A stretch of 64,000 nt of DNA from Diogma glabrata. Taxonomy: Eukaryota; Arthropoda; Insecta; Diptera; Cylindrotomidae. The stretch spans positions 371,282,850 through 371,346,849 of the forward strand of contig OY856186.1 in NCBI GenBank assembly GCA_963693315.1, written 5' to 3'. How positions within the stretch are numbered: the stretch's first letter is position 1; each line of letters begins with the position of its first letter. The notes under the pieces were generated by a model. It saw nothing but the letters and a program-made list of their open reading frames with translations. It had not been told where the DNA came from and did not search any database. Below, piece by piece: positions 11,989-24,075 of this stretch. The position numbers were made by a program, and so were the translations under genes.

Positions 11989-12775
11989 AAGTGAAAATAA
12001 TAATTAAAGCAAACCACTAGTTCAATTGTTTTGTTCAATGTTAAATATTTAAGTGAAAATAATAATTAACGCAAACTACTAGTTTTATGGTTTTGTTCTA
12101 TGTTAAATATTTAAGTGAAAATAATAATTAGAGCAAACTACTAGTTAAATTGATTTTGCTCTATGTTTTATGTAATACTGGATAATAATATTTATCGGTA
12201 AAAGTTTTGCTGGTTTAATTTAATAAAGATTTAAGTGAAAACGAAAATAATAATTAGAGCAAACTACTAGTTACATTGATTTTGCTCTATGTTTAATGTA
12301 ATACTGGATAATATTGTTTATCTGTAAAAGTTTTGCTGGTTTAATTTAATAAAGATTTAAGTGAAAACGAAAATAATAATTAGAGCAAACTACTAGTTAA
12401 ATTGATTTTGCTCTATGTTTTATGTAATAAATACTGAATAATATTGTTTATCTGTAAAAGTTTTGCTGGTTTAATTTAATAAAGATTTAAGTGAAAACGA
12501 AAATAATATTTAGAGCAAACTACTAGTTAAATTGATTTGGCTCTATGTTTAATGTAATACTGAATAATAATATTTATCTGTACAAGTTTTGCTGGTTTAA
12601 TTTAATAAAGATTTAAGTGAAAATAATAATTAAAGCAAACTACTAGTTAAATTGATTTTGATGTATGTTAAATGTAATACTGGATGATAATATTTATCTG
12701 TAAACGTTTTGGCTGGTTCAATTTAATAAAGATTTAAGTGAAAATAATAAGGAGAGCAAACTACTAGTTAAATTA
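11989..12775 (+). repeat. Minisatellite, 62-bp and about 125-bp units
   Basis: The phrase aagtgaaaa..aataataatta.agcaaactactagtt begins at 11,989, 12,051, 12,113, 12,233, 12,359, 12,489, 12,615 and 12,737. The first two steps are 62 bp; later steps are 120-130 bp. The longer units add a taatactg.ataatattatttatctgt block and a ttttgctggtttaatttaataaagattt-type tail. The array therefore seems to have grown in two stages, first with a short unit and then with an extended one. Confidence 0.85.
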
Positions 12776-13132
12776 CTGAAGAATGAGAACAAACTGCAGG
12801 ATTCCAAAAGGTAAGGCAATCTTATCACTTAGTTACTTTTAATTGTTTTGATGGTTGAAGCAGAAACCAATTATTTAATTTGTTTTTGGTTGTTCTTGTT
12901 TTTTTAAATGGCAGTGGTGTTACTTGATCCTCTTCTCGGTAGTGACACCCATGTTTAACTTTTGCCACTTTCAAGTAATTTTAAAAATGTAGATTCATCA
13001 CGAGTGCAATGCATTCCACAAAGGAATGAACGGGTGAAAATATGGTTTATTGGATTTGACGGTAAGTAGGGATGGTAGTCTCATTATAATCTCGTATATG
13101 TTGTTCTATATTGATACCGCTTACTCCTAGGA
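12776..13132. other. Spacer, nothing recognised
   Basis: No coding or repeat signal found between the minisatellite and the inverted repeat at 13,133. Confidence 0.45.
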
Positions 13133-13280
13133 CCACCTAGTTACCGGACAACCCACGACCAAATACACGTCTGAGCCAAGTCGAAAAAGCGGGTCCGGGT
13201 ACTAACTAGGTGGACAAAATCTATAACGTTAGTTAGTGCAATCTTTGCTTCCATCTGGTGGTCATGGATTGCACTGCTAA
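13133..13280. repeat. Two adjacent hairpins
   Basis: First hairpin 13,133-13,213: CCACCTAGTTA..CCGGAC faces its reverse complement GTCCGGGTACTAACTAGGTGG with a 3-bp bulge. Second hairpin 13,233-13,280: TTAGTGCAATC faces GATTGCACTGCTAA across about 23 bases. The segment is more GC-rich than its surroundings. Function unknown; a small foldback element is the simplest reading. Confidence 0.5.
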
Positions 13281-13469
13281 TCGTTACATGTACCCACTAA
13301 AATTTACTGAAATTAATGCCGGTACATCTTACTGTTCTGCAGCAAAAGTCTGTAACTGCGAAGCGGTGAAGCGTTAAAAATTTCTTCGTTTATGTTCATT
13401 AACTGGACAATGGACATGCTCCATATCACCCTCAAATGGATAAATTGTATTTCTACCCAAAATTAAAAC

Positions 13470-14250
13470 TTCTTTATTGCAACCATTATACCAGAAGATA
13501 ATTTCAACATTCAAGGCAAAGTATATTAAAAGCACCTTTAGGCATATTTTAGATAAATTGGAAAATGGGCGGCCTTTTTATGCTTATTCTTGGAAAAGGT
13601 TTACAATATTAGCTTGCTTTAATCATATAGGAGTACCATATTATAAGAATAAAACATCAACGCTCCCTGCGAGTTGGAAATTGGTGTGAACTGATGTTGT
13701 TGATGGTAAAAGTTATATAGAATATCTTTGGAGCAAGAATATTATGAGATAATTGAGTTGCATTGCACATTGAGTGGAGAAGATTTGAAAGATTTGGCTG
13801 TATCAAGTATTATTGGCCTATTAGCATACCAAGAATTAGATGGATATGATTTAAATGAAAGGGCCATGTAAAATAAACAAAAGTAAAAATGATATTGAAG
13901 CTGACTGTAGATGAATATGAACCGAAGCCATTCCCAGCAAATGGAAGCCATTCGTGAGAGACTTGCACCTGAAAGTAAATAATGCAACTTTCAACAACAT
14001 GAAACGAATGTAGAAATGCGGAACGAGCTTTAAAGTCAATATGAAGATCTTTGCAAGATTTAACTAAAAACAAAGCACAATTATTAATTACAGATTTAAC
14101 TTCCAAGTCGCACCGCACTGAATCAAGTTAAGTAAGGTTTGATTTAGATCAACAGCGTTTGGAAAATTCTACATTCTAATACAGAACAGGTAGAGTGAGT
14201 AAAGTTGTTGGCAAAGGAGTTAGATCTTTGTAGTTACGCCACTAACAGTA
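13470..14250 (+). pseudogene. Unrecognised, possibly decayed coding segment
   Basis: Open pieces on the plus strand occur in different frames: 13,477-13,689 (with FRHILDKLENGRPFYAYSWK), about 13,744-13,866 (with LSGEDLKDLAVSSIIGLLAY) and about 13,990-14,200 (with ERALKS, LTKNKAQLLITDL and KVRFDLDQQRLENS). Their amino-acid make-up is less AT-driven than chance frames in this window and resembles a broken protein with amphipathic helices, such as a gag-like or host-gene relic. No family is recognised and the frame changes may be chance. Confidence 0.25.
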
Positions 14251-15476
14251 AAGACTAACACGGCGCAAAACACCTTTCCATTTTCCATCCTTGATTCTAC
14301 AACGTTACATGTTTTGCATTAACATAATTTATCATTAATGTAATAACAATACAAAGAACTTTTTGGTCGCCCCATCAAATATATGATTTTATAAATTTAT
14401 TGTTATTATATATTTACATCATCCTCTATATGGATATTTTTAGTTGTTTTTTAATATTATTGTTTCTTTTGTTTTAATATAAAAACGAAACAAAAGTGAT
14501 GAGATGTATGAACTCTTTTCGTTCTATATGAAATCCTGAAAACTCTAAATACTTACTTTAAATTTCTTTCGATGTATGAATTTATATTTTCAACAGGTTA
14601 AATGTTGTCATGATTGTATTTGAAAGAGGCTGATTCCTATTTTTGTTTATGTCATTCAATTAGGTGAAAACAAAGAGGATATTTTTTTGATGAAACAATC
14701 TGTGGTTTTAGGTTGTTGTTTCTGTTATTGTATTTATAATTTCGAAAGCTACAAAAACGAGAGGATGGTTATGTAATCAACTTTTTTCTCCCTCGTTTAG
14801 GCTAAAAAAATGCTATTTATAGTTGCATTTTTGAAAAATATTGTTCAGTTGGTGACTTATATTTGTTTGAAAAAAAAAATTAATTCAAGTCCGCGATTTA
14901 TATTTAAATCGTAATAATTGATTTCATTTTGAGTCGTGTTTGATTTTTCAATTAAAAATTGTAATTTAAATTCTTGTTGAGTTGCAATTTAGAATTTCAA
15001 ACAAAAATATTCATCCGCGAGTCGTGCTATTAAGCTAGAGCATGTTAAAATTAAAATTAAAAACTTTTGAGTTGTTGTTAGAAATTGTGCAAGATTTTCG
15101 TTTTTCGAGTAATTTTATTTTACTATTATTTAAAACTAATTTTATGTAAAAGATTTGCATTGAAGGTCATTTAATTAGAAAAAAAAATTATTATGTGCTA
15201 CCAGTTGTTATAACATAAAAATCATTTGATTAACTTGTTTTATTTTGAGTTCAATAACTTCTATAAATGAATATAATAAATGCCAGTGTGTCGAATTAGT
15301 TTAAGAAAATTAGTAATTGTGTTGTGTTTGTGCACAGAAATTTTGTCACAAGAACTTGTGGGCTGTGGGGATGGTTTAACGGATCTATGTTAGAGGCCGA
15401 GGTCAGATAGACCATCCGCACGGTGTGAAGGAAATAATAATATAAAATTCAAAAGGCGACTATATGGAAACACTAT
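14251..15476. other. AT-rich DNA, nothing recognised
   Basis: The only notable stretch is 15,357-15,432, GC-richer than its flanks, where GGATGGT and ACCATCC could pair across about 40 bases. No known RNA gene matches. Confidence 0.4.
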
Positions 15477-15706
15477 AGTCTATACCATATTGGTGCATTG
15501 CAATTAATAATGTGTTGGGTAGTTGTACAATTGAATATTATGGAATAAATTCTACGCGCTTGCAAACTAACGTTGATATTGTTTGTGTGAAATCGAAAGG
15601 CGAGGTTGAGGTGGGAACTGATCAAAGTAAAAAAAAAAAACGAAAGACGACATACAAGGACGAAAGTCGTCACTACAATCAAAATCAAGTCAACTATCAA
15701 CTATAA
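15477..15706 (+). CDS. Weak candidate terminal exon, unknown
   Basis: After an actatag acceptor-like site the frame reads IPYWCIAINNVLGSCTIEYY and continues to a stop at 15,704-15,706, with a Lys-rich KKKKRKTTYKDES stretch near the end. There is no nearby AATAAA and no recognised domain. Its composition looks more protein-like than most frames here, but the evidence is thin. Confidence 0.15.
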
Positions 15707-16349
15707 TAAGTTAAGTCACTTTTCATATTTTTTTTGTTATTATTAAATTCTTTAAATTTCCTTTTTTTTGAATTGTTAGAAGACCATTATGATGGTCCTC
15801 TAAGTTTTTTTATTAGAGATTAATTCCGGGCATGGCCCATATTGGGGTTCATTAGGTTGTTTTTATTATTTCTGAAGTTTTTAAATTAAAACTATATATG
15901 TCCTGACATAACGTAGCATAGTACCGTTATTAACATTATGTTACATGTTTATTTTTTAAAATCAATTGAACTGTTATGTCGATATCTTATGTGATTAAAC
16001 TGGTACTTTTATGTTTTACCGAATCTGTTTGCCGCCTAATAAATGACCAAAAACCCTCGTTTTTCGTTTAACACGGTTTTCCATACAAAATTTATATTTT
16101 CGAATAAACGTTTTTATCAGGAACGTATATACCGTGTAAAACGGGGGATGGGTGTATAAGCGTTTGCAATATCCCAAATTGTTGTGGTGTTTTATATTTT
16201 CTCTGCAAAAAAACACAATCTAAAAACCGGATCTATTTAAAACGTCGCAATTTAAAATCCATTCTTTCGAGTTTTTTAAATATTGCACTTTTTTTTGTAA
16301 GTGGAAAATGGATCAAAGTTTCCCCCTGTTTAAAAAGCAATCTTGGCTG
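15707..16349. other. AT-rich DNA with a weak inverted pair
   Basis: About 16,055-16,150 contains ccctcgtttttcgtttaacacggt facing accgtgtaaaacgggggatgg, a diverged inverted pair that may be a decayed MITE. Nothing else is recognised. Confidence 0.35.
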
Positions 16350-16556
16350 CACTGAAAAAACTTCTGATAAATTTGTTCGTTATATTAAAAAAAACAGCAA
16401 ATATTGAACAGTAGTTCGTTGATTCAATGAACAATTTATCAATTATATGAATGTTCAAGAAATTGTTTATATAGCCAGCAAGAAGTAGTTTATTAATCGA
16501 TGTATCTTTATACAACGAACAAGTTTATTGGATTTCCTTGAACTTTGTTTTCAGTG
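16350..16556. mobile_element. MITE-like element with CACTGAAAA ends
   Basis: The left end CACTGAAAAAACTT and the reverse complement of the right end CACTGAAAACAAAGTT match. A second inverted pair further in (tttgttcgttatat and its right-hand counterpart cttgttcgttgtata) extends the symmetry. Length 207 bp, non-coding. A target-site duplication was not evident. Confidence 0.6.
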
Positions 16557-16564
16557 TGGATAAA

Positions 16565-17235
16565 CCTAATAATAACACAGCCACTCGACCGGTGGTCTGA
16601 CTATATACTATATGTTTTTGGGGTCGCTGAATCCGAGTTTGAACCCAGAACGTCAGGATTCGTATATAACTTTAAAAAACCGGAACTCTCCAAAATTGAC
16701 TAAAATCGTTAAACCCGATAACTCTAAACGATTTTAGCCCTAAAACCCGGTAATTAAATTTATAACCTTGTAACCATTTAAACCTCGAACCTTATCATAT
16801 CATGACTCCATAGCCCTATAATCCTGCAAAACAACCATAAAAACATTTCAGCCTGGACGTCTGAATATGTATTGCATATGGTTCTTTGACCGCTGAATCC
16901 GAATTCGACCTCTAACTGACCCCCGTACGCCAGGCTTTCGATATAACCTCAAAAAAAAAACAAATTTGTTGGAGGATTTTTTGTGGTTAAGTCAAAAACC
17001 TGACGTATTGGAGTCAAACCTAGGTCGGATTCAGCTATTCCATAAACATATAGTATACATAGTCAGACGCCCAGACTGATATTTGATTTTTGCTGTTTTA
17101 CGGGGTTATAGGACTATGAAGCCATGAGGTTATAGGGTAAGGTAAGGGGTTTAAATGGTTATGGCTATAAATTTTGTTAAAAAATCAATGTGTTACTAGG
17201 CTTTAGGGTTGAAATTATTAAGGGTTTTTAAAAGG
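16565..17235. repeat. R2 repeat copy (GTCGCTGAATCCGA family) in palindromic arrangement
   Basis: Begins with ACACAGCCAC and contains ctatatgtttttggggtcgctgaatccga, then blocks such as gttaaacccgataac and catgactccatagccctata. From about 16,965 to 17,235 the same blocks run backwards (e.g. tcggattcagctattcc, actatgaagccatgaggttata). The same family appears at 39,124-39,590. Its core ctgaatccga plus the preceding gtcgctga phrase is shared with the long inverted ends of the element at 33,058-35,425. Non-coding. Confidence 0.7.
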
Positions 17236-17696
17236 GGTGGAGGGGGGGCTGGGTAATGTAACATTTAGTGCAATCCACTAAAGTGTCAGTTTAGGGAGTT
17301 GAAGAGTCAGTTTAAGGAGTAAGCCTTATGTAATGATCTAAGAATTTAACTATCCTATTTTGTGTAGTATTTTGACATTTAAAATTGGTTTGAAAAGCAC
17401 ATGATTCACCACCCCTAATATGTGAGCATTAAGTTCCAAACAAGAAATATTGAAGTTTCAAGGAATTTTACAGTTATTAGTAATGAACGTAACCATGTTA
17501 TTCTAAAAAAAATCATTCCGGGTCATTTGCAACCAATTTTTATTAAATCAAATGAGTTGTTCTTGAGATATTACTATAATCGACAACACGAATTTAATAT
17601 TTATTTTTAGGTAACCTTGTATCTAAAAATGCTGCTAAATTTGATGAATTAATTTCATATTAATAAAAAATTTAAAAGTTTGCCGAAAAAATTGTG
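17236..17696. other. Spacer, nothing firmly recognised
   Basis: A 62-codon frame at 17,422-17,610 (with FQTRNIEVSRNFTVISNE) has fairly protein-like composition but no acceptor, domain or conservation to support it. Confidence 0.35.
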
Positions 17697-17816
17697 TATT
17701 TAATTCGGAGTTAAAGTGACTTTCTGTGTTTCGTCTATAATTGTCGGCCTCCCAAGGGTCGGCCGCCAAACTATAGACTCAACACAAAAAGTAGCACTTT
17801 AACTCCTAATTAAATA
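17697..17816. mobile_element. Compact MITE-like palindrome
   Basis: About 120 bp. The left arm tttaattcggagttaaagtg ... gtgtttcgtctata is matched by the right arm ctatagactcaacac ... cactttaactcctaattaaa in reverse complement with few mismatches. The centre is a GC-rich TCGGCC...GGCCG hairpin. Confidence 0.75.
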
Positions 17817-18540
17817 ATATACTATTATTTGATTGTATCGAACTATAAAATAATTTTTTTATTGTATTTTATAAACGTTTTGGTTGTATTTTATAAAAAA
17901 CAACAACATTTTCACTATCATTTAAAGTAAATAAAAACAATAAATTCAATCTGATGCGTATGTTCCTTTATCGAACAATAAAAAAGGGCAAATGCATACT
18001 ATGATTTCATTTGAATTAAATTTCCAATATGAAAAAATTACGTATTTTACATGATTGTTTTTTGATTATATAGAAATTATATGGAAATTTAATATTATGG
18101 AAATAATCTTACAAAAAAATTAAATAAAAATCATTATCTTTTCTTTTATTCGTTTTTTTATTATATGCGAACTCTAAAATAATTCTATTTAAATTAATAA
18201 ATGTTACTCTGACGGGAGGATAAAATTTAGTATGGGGTTCGGTGTCTAATGAATTTTATTATCTCGTAAATTTGCACTGCTCGCTCGTGTCTCGCTTGCA
18301 TTGTAAACTTTTATCAAAAATAAATTATATCATTTAATTCTAACCCCATAAAATAATATTATTGTTTCGGTTGCGCTGATTCAAAAATCTTTGCGCAACA
18401 TAATAAAATTAGCATCTGTTCTTTGTATTCTATTAAGCATAACAACACATACAATTATGGTGGTAAAAAAACAAAATAAACCTATTGTTTTTGTTTTCGG
18501 AAGGATAATAGTTTATCAATAATTACTTATTTACACATAG
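17817..18540 (+). repeat. F1 family copy, partial
   Basis: Contains the F1 arm (aataaattcaatctgatgcg, reversed orientation relative to 260-310), the tgttactctgacgggaggat block (about 18,204) and the cacatacaattatggtgg block (about 18,448) in the same order as the copies at 4,040-4,400 and 29,040 onward. Termini not resolved. Confidence 0.6.
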
Positions 18541-18639
18541 TCACGATACGAGTAAACATTGAAATTTTTGCAGATATTTAATATAATAAAATTTGACATA
18601 ATTACAATGTTTTATCGCTTTGAGTCAATTCAATTTGAG

Positions 18640-19090
18640 TCGTCAAGAAAACTCGGCCTTCTCAATAGATGTAAAAAATATTTTACTTCGCATCAATCAC
18701 TCAACATTTATAAGTCCTATATTCGTCCTTGTATGGAGTATTGTTGTCAAGTTTGGGGCGCTGCATCTGTTACCATCCTAGCTCTTTTGGACTCTGTTCA
18801 AAAGCGTGCTCTACGAATTGTTGGTGATCGAAATTTAACATTAAATCTTGAATTCCTACAACATCGTCGCACTGTTGCTGATCTCGTTGTTTTTTATAAA
18901 TATCGTCACCAGCAGTACTCGGATGAAATCAGATCCATAATGCCTCAGATATATGTTTTTCCCCGTTTGAATCGACAATCGGTTTGTGCAAACAGTCAAA
19001 CTGTCGAGATTACTCACTGTCATAGTAATAAAATGCAAAGGGATTTTTTTGTGCGTACATCGTACATATAGAATGCTTTGCCCGAATTAA
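18640..19090 (+). pseudogene. LINE ORF2 C-terminal fragment, related to the 1.3-kb LINE
   Basis: The frame 18,643-19,071 encodes RKLGLLNRCKKYF, YKSYIRPCMEYCCQVWGAAS, RALRIVGDRNLTLN and QRDFFVRTSYI. It is collinear and similar at nearly every position to the C-terminal third of the LINE at 1,330-2,971, so it belongs to the same family but to a different, more diverged copy. It lacks the RT core and stops at the point where the other copy continues with KWNSLPE. It is truncated at both ends. Confidence 0.85.
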
Positions 19091-20499
19091 TTTAATATTT
19101 TTTAATTCAAAAATGACAGTTAAGTGATAACAAGCGTTGTTAACGCGTGTAAATTGTTTTTAATTTCGCAATTACATTGTTCATAAAATTACTAGAAAGG
19201 TTTCAGTTAGGTACAATCTCTTTTCTCGAAGCATTTCTATTGAGATCTAAAGATTGAACATATTCTTTTTTTGCTCGATCATACCTGTACAATGCAAGTG
19301 TACGACTAGAACACCTCGCAGTCAAGGTGATGCAAACCCCAAGAGCTCCGTCACACCTTATTAAAACGTTGCCGAAGTTGTTGTTTTAAATCCGGCTCGA
19401 GGGATCAAAATTATGCCACTTCTGATGCAGAAAAACATCTTCTTAACACAAACAAATCCTGATAGTAAAAATGCATTTTTTGTAAGCAATTGAAAAAACA
19501 ACCAAACAAAAATTATTAATTTCTACAAACAAATCTTTCCAACCTATCTATTTAGCCCCCATTATTCTACTTACCGTAACAAATTACAAACTAAATTTAA
19601 TTTGATCTTTGTTCTTATTGAAATTTATAATTGAAACATTTTTCAATTACCAAATATCTGAATTACTTTCTTAATCAAGACAGACAAAAAAAAATTCCAT
19701 TTCATTTTCTTAAAATTATTCAAACAATAAACTTTATAAAAATAAATCACCCAAGAGTTACGATTTGACTAATTGGTTGTGGTCTAACTATAAATCGTAA
19801 GACGTTCAAATAAAATTTTATGTTCGGCCATGTACAGAAAAAATTAATAGTGTTACACGTATTTTTTTTTGTCCGTGGGAATAACTTTAAATTCTTTATT
19901 CTGAATAGGGGAATTGAATTGATAATGTATTATATTATAATTACGTTCGTGCTCCTGTTTTGTTTGGGATTTTATTATATACGATACAAACTACTAAATT
20001 AAATACACAGTGGGACACACGTTGCTTTGAAACTTAGATAAAAAAACAAAATAAGTTTTTCATAACTGTGCAAGGTGTTTTTAATTTTTAAAAACACGCA
20101 AGTAATATTTAAACTTTTTTATAATATTTTTAAATTGAGAGTTTTGATTAGAAAAAAAAATTAATAGAAAAGAGAAAGAATAATCACAGCGCGAATATGG
20201 TAAGATATATTGAGGAAACCCACAAGTTTTTTTTTTAAGTTTCACGAATTTGATAATTTGATTTCTTTTGTCGCTTAAAAATATAACGGTTCTTTTATAA
20301 AAATAATTATGATTACAAACGATTTGGATTTCTATAGTGATCTCCAAAAAGTAACACAGCATTAACAAGTTACTAGAATTAATTATAAAAATATATATTT
20401 ACTTCACCACAATTTTAAATTGTGTGAAGTAATGCAATCTATCGTGAAAAAAAAAAATCTTACATACCCCAAATTTTGTTTTTTCTTTTGTTTTGGACC
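19091..20499. other. AT-rich DNA, nothing recognised
   Basis: Includes a short minus-strand frame over 20,081-20,368 and a plus-strand hydrophobic frame ending at 20,002; neither has supporting signals. Confidence 0.4.
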
Positions 20500-23400
20500 A
20501 TCCTCTATCCAAATAGCCAATAAAAATTTTGGTGTACGTCTGTGTGTTTGGTTGAGTTTTCTGCATAGGATCTTGATGAAACTTTGGCAAATGATACAGG
20601 TTCACTTGAAAATGGAAGGTCTGGATTCATTTCAAATTTGGACAAAATGGCGGGGGGTCTCCCGAACACCTCTAAGTTTAAATCTTGAATAACTTCTGAT
20701 CTCGAGCTATGATCTTATTGAAACTTAGTGTATAAGGTTTTAATACTGTTTCCAATATTTCTGCATACCAACTTCCGGTTTGTCACTTCCGGTTAAAAAG
20801 TTTTTTTTTCAGGTGTTTATCCCTACTGTAGCCTACAATTACCGATCGATTTTCATGAAACGTTGCGAAAAGCTTTTAAATAACATGAGAAAGATTTTAT
20901 CAGCTTTTGGAGCACATTGGATAAAGGGTTGGGGGGTCCACCATACAACAGGTGGTTTTTTCCACGAAGTTTTTATGTTTGTTGGGAGCATAAAACATTC
21001 ATTCGTGAATGAATTTTGATGACACTTTGGAAAAAGATGCAAACATGTATGACAAAGAACTGATTAGTTTTTGAGCGATAGTGAACAAAGTGGTGGGGGG
21101 TCCCTGGAGCACCTGTTTTTTTGAAAGCTCTATAACTTCTGTACGTGATAAGCGAATTGGATGAAACTTGGTACATGAGTATGTAGTACGGTTTAAAATA
21201 GTTCTGCATCCCAACTTCCGGTTTTTCACTTCCGGTAAAAAAAATTTTTTTGTACTTTTTTGAAGTTTTTTCAGTGTCTTTATGCACACTACAGCCTACA
21301 ATAATGAAGTGATTATGATGAAACTTATGGAATAGGGTTCCAATTAGTGTGAAAAGATAATTATTATGTTTTGGGACACATTGATCAAAGTGGTGGGGGG
21401 TCTACCATACAAATGCTGACTTTTCACACTTTGTTTTTTAAGTTTGTTGGGAGCATACAGACTTCATTCATTATTCAATTTTAATGACACTTTGGCAAAT
21501 GATGGAGACTTAAGTAACAAAGAACTGATTAGTTTTTGGATAATATTGGAATAAGTGGTGGGGGTCCTCCCGAACACCTGTTTAGTGTGTCACACTTTTT
21601 TCAATGTTTGTTGGGAGCACACAGCATTCGTTCGTGAACGACTTTTGATGACACTTTGGAAAAAGATGCAAACATGTATGGCAAAGAACTGATTAGTTTT
21701 TGAGCGATAGGGAACAAAGTGGTGGGGGGTCCCTGGAGCACCTGTTTTTTTGAAAGCTCTATAACTTCTGTACGTGATAAGCGAATTGGATGAAACTTGG
21801 TACATGAGTATGTAGTACGGTTTAAAATAGTTCTGCATCCCAACTTCCGGTTTTTCACTTCCGGTAAAAAAAATTTTTTTGTACTTTTTTGAAGTTTTTT
21901 CAGTGTCTTTATGCACACTACAGCCTACAATAATGAAGTGATTATGATGAAACTTATGGAATAGGGTTCTAATTAGTGTGAAAAGATAATTATTATGTTT
22001 TAGGACACATTGATCAAAGTGGTGGGGGGTCTACCATACAAATGCTGACTTTTCACATTTTGTTTTTGAAGTTTGTTGGGAGCATACAGACTTCATTCAT
22101 TATTCAATTTTAATGACACTTTGGCAAATGATGGAGACTTAAGTAACAAAGAACTGATTAGTTTTTGGATAATATTGGAATAAGTGGTGGGGGTCCTCCC
22201 GAACACCTGTTTAATGTGTCACACTTTTTTCAATGTTTGTTGGGAGCACACAGCATTCGTTCGTTATCGAATTTTGATGACACTTTGGAAAAAGATGCAA
22301 ACATGTATGGCAAAGAACTGATTAGTTTTTGAGCGATAGTGAACAAAGTGGTGGGGGGTCCCTGGAGCACCTGTTTTTTTGAAAGCTCTATAACTTCTGT
22401 ACGTGATAAGCGAATTGGATGAAACTTGGTACATGAGTATGTAGTACGGTTTAAAATAGTTCTGCATCCCAACTTCCGGTTTTTCACTTCCGGTAAAAAA
22501 AATTTTTTTGTACTTTTTTGAAGTTTTTTCAGTGTCTTTATGCACACTACAGCCTACAATAATGAAGTGATTATGATGAAACTTATGGAATAGGGTTCCA
22601 ATTAGTGTGAAAAGATAATTATTATGTTTTAGGACACATTGATCAAAGTGGTGGGGGGTCTACCATACAAATGCTGACTTTTCACACTTTGTTTTTTAAG
22701 TTTGTTGGGAGCATACAGACTTCATTCATTATTCAATTTTAATGACACTTTGGCAAATGATGGAGACTTAAGTAACAAAGAACTGATTAGTTTTTGGATA
22801 ATATTGGAATAAGTGGTGGGGGTCCTCCCGAACACCTGTTTAATGTGTCACACTTTTTTCAATGTTTGTTGGGAGCACACAGCATTCGTTCGTGAACGAA
22901 TTTTGATGACACTTTGGAAAAAGATGCAAACATGTATGGCAAAGAACTGATTAGTTTTTGAGCGAAAGTGAACAAAGTGGTGGGGGGTCCCTGGAGCACC
23001 TGTTTTTTTGAAAGCTCAATAACATCTGTACCTGATAATCGAACTGGATGAAACTTTGTACATAAGCATTTAGTATGATTTCCAAAAATTCTGCATCCCA
23101 ACTTCCGGTTTTTTGCTTCCGGTAAAAAAAAATTTTTTTTACTTGTTGGCAGTTTTTTCAGTATCTTTATGCACACTACAGCCTACAATAATGAAGTGAT
23201 TATGATAAAACTTATGGAAAAATTTCAATTAGTGTAAGAAGATAATTATCATCTTTTGGGACACATTGATCAAAGTGGCGGGGGATCTACCATACAACTG
23301 CTGAATTTTACACTTGGTTTTTAAAGTTTGTTGGGAGCATACAGATTTCATTCATTATTCAATTTTAATGGCACTTTGAAAAAAGATAAAGACTTTATTG

Positions 23401-23790
23401 ACAAAGAATTGACTAGTTTTTGGACAATATTGGGATAAATGGTGGGGTCCTCCCGAACACCTGTTTATTGTTTCAATGTTTGTTGGAAACATACAACATT
23501 CGTTCGTTAAGTAATTTTGATTACACTTTGCAAAAAGATGCAAATATGTATGGCAAGGAACTGATTAGTTTTTTTAGCGATAGTGAACAAAGTGGTGGGG
23601 GGTCCTCCAAGCACCTGTTATTTTGGAAGCTCAATAACTTCTGTACCTAATAATCGAGTTGGATGAAATTTGGTACATACCCATTTAGTAAAGTTTACAA
23701 CAGTTCTGCATCCTAACTTCCGCTTTGTCACTTCCGATAAAAATTTTTTTACTTTTTTTCGTACAACAGAATTTATGTTTGTTGGAATAC
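20500..23790 (+). repeat. Satellite array with a 629-bp higher-order unit of four subunits
   Basis: Three nearly identical 629-bp units (about 20,972-21,600, 21,601-22,229, 22,230-22,858) are followed by a more diverged one (22,859 to about 23,480) and flanked on both sides by still more diverged partial units. Within a unit, a tga(a/c)actt(t)gg core recurs at 21,791, 21,948, 22,113, 22,277 and again at 22,420, giving steps of 157, 165, 164 and 143 bp (sum 629). Three of the four subunits carry aGTGGTGGGGG(G)TC; the fourth carries a doubled CTTCCGG instead. The minus-strand open frames repeated at 629-bp spacing are carried by the repeat and are not called as genes. Confidence 0.92.
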
Positions 23791-24017
23791 TACTGCCTGC
23801 TTTAATATTTTTATGATTAGAACTACGAAGTCCATAATATTGGTTAGCTTTTAATTAAAGTATTTTATGGATATTAGCTCATTATATATCCAGAACACTA
23901 TGTTTCCAGAGCTGTGGTGAAGTCAGCCTATGCATCAGCGTCGCAATATTTTTTGGGGCGTTTATATGCTTCATGTACCAGCTTCGAATATTCAAAACTC
24001 ATTACAGTTAGATGGAG

Positions 24018-24038
24018 TTTATTTTTAGGAATTTTATT
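24018..24038 (-). promoter_or_regulatory. Possible polyadenylation signals
   Basis: Two AATAAA hexamers on the minus strand (24,018-24,023 and 24,033-24,038), 38-58 bp past the stop of the possible exon at 24,076-24,316. Supportive only in combination with that exon. Confidence 0.25.
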
Positions 24039-24075
24039 TCCTAAGCCAATAATCGTATAATAAGAAACTTGGGTT

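Noticed and set aside
19820..20002. Hydrophobic 60-codon frame possibly a signal anchor (P450-like start)
   Set aside because: Only a short Ile/Leu/Tyr-rich stretch followed by a stop; nothing of the following domain is present.
20973..23176. Repeated minus-strand frames of about 95-105 codons at 629-bp spacing
   Set aside because: They are carried by the satellite unit; two overlapping frames are open at once, no start context or domain is visible, and spacing equals the repeat period.
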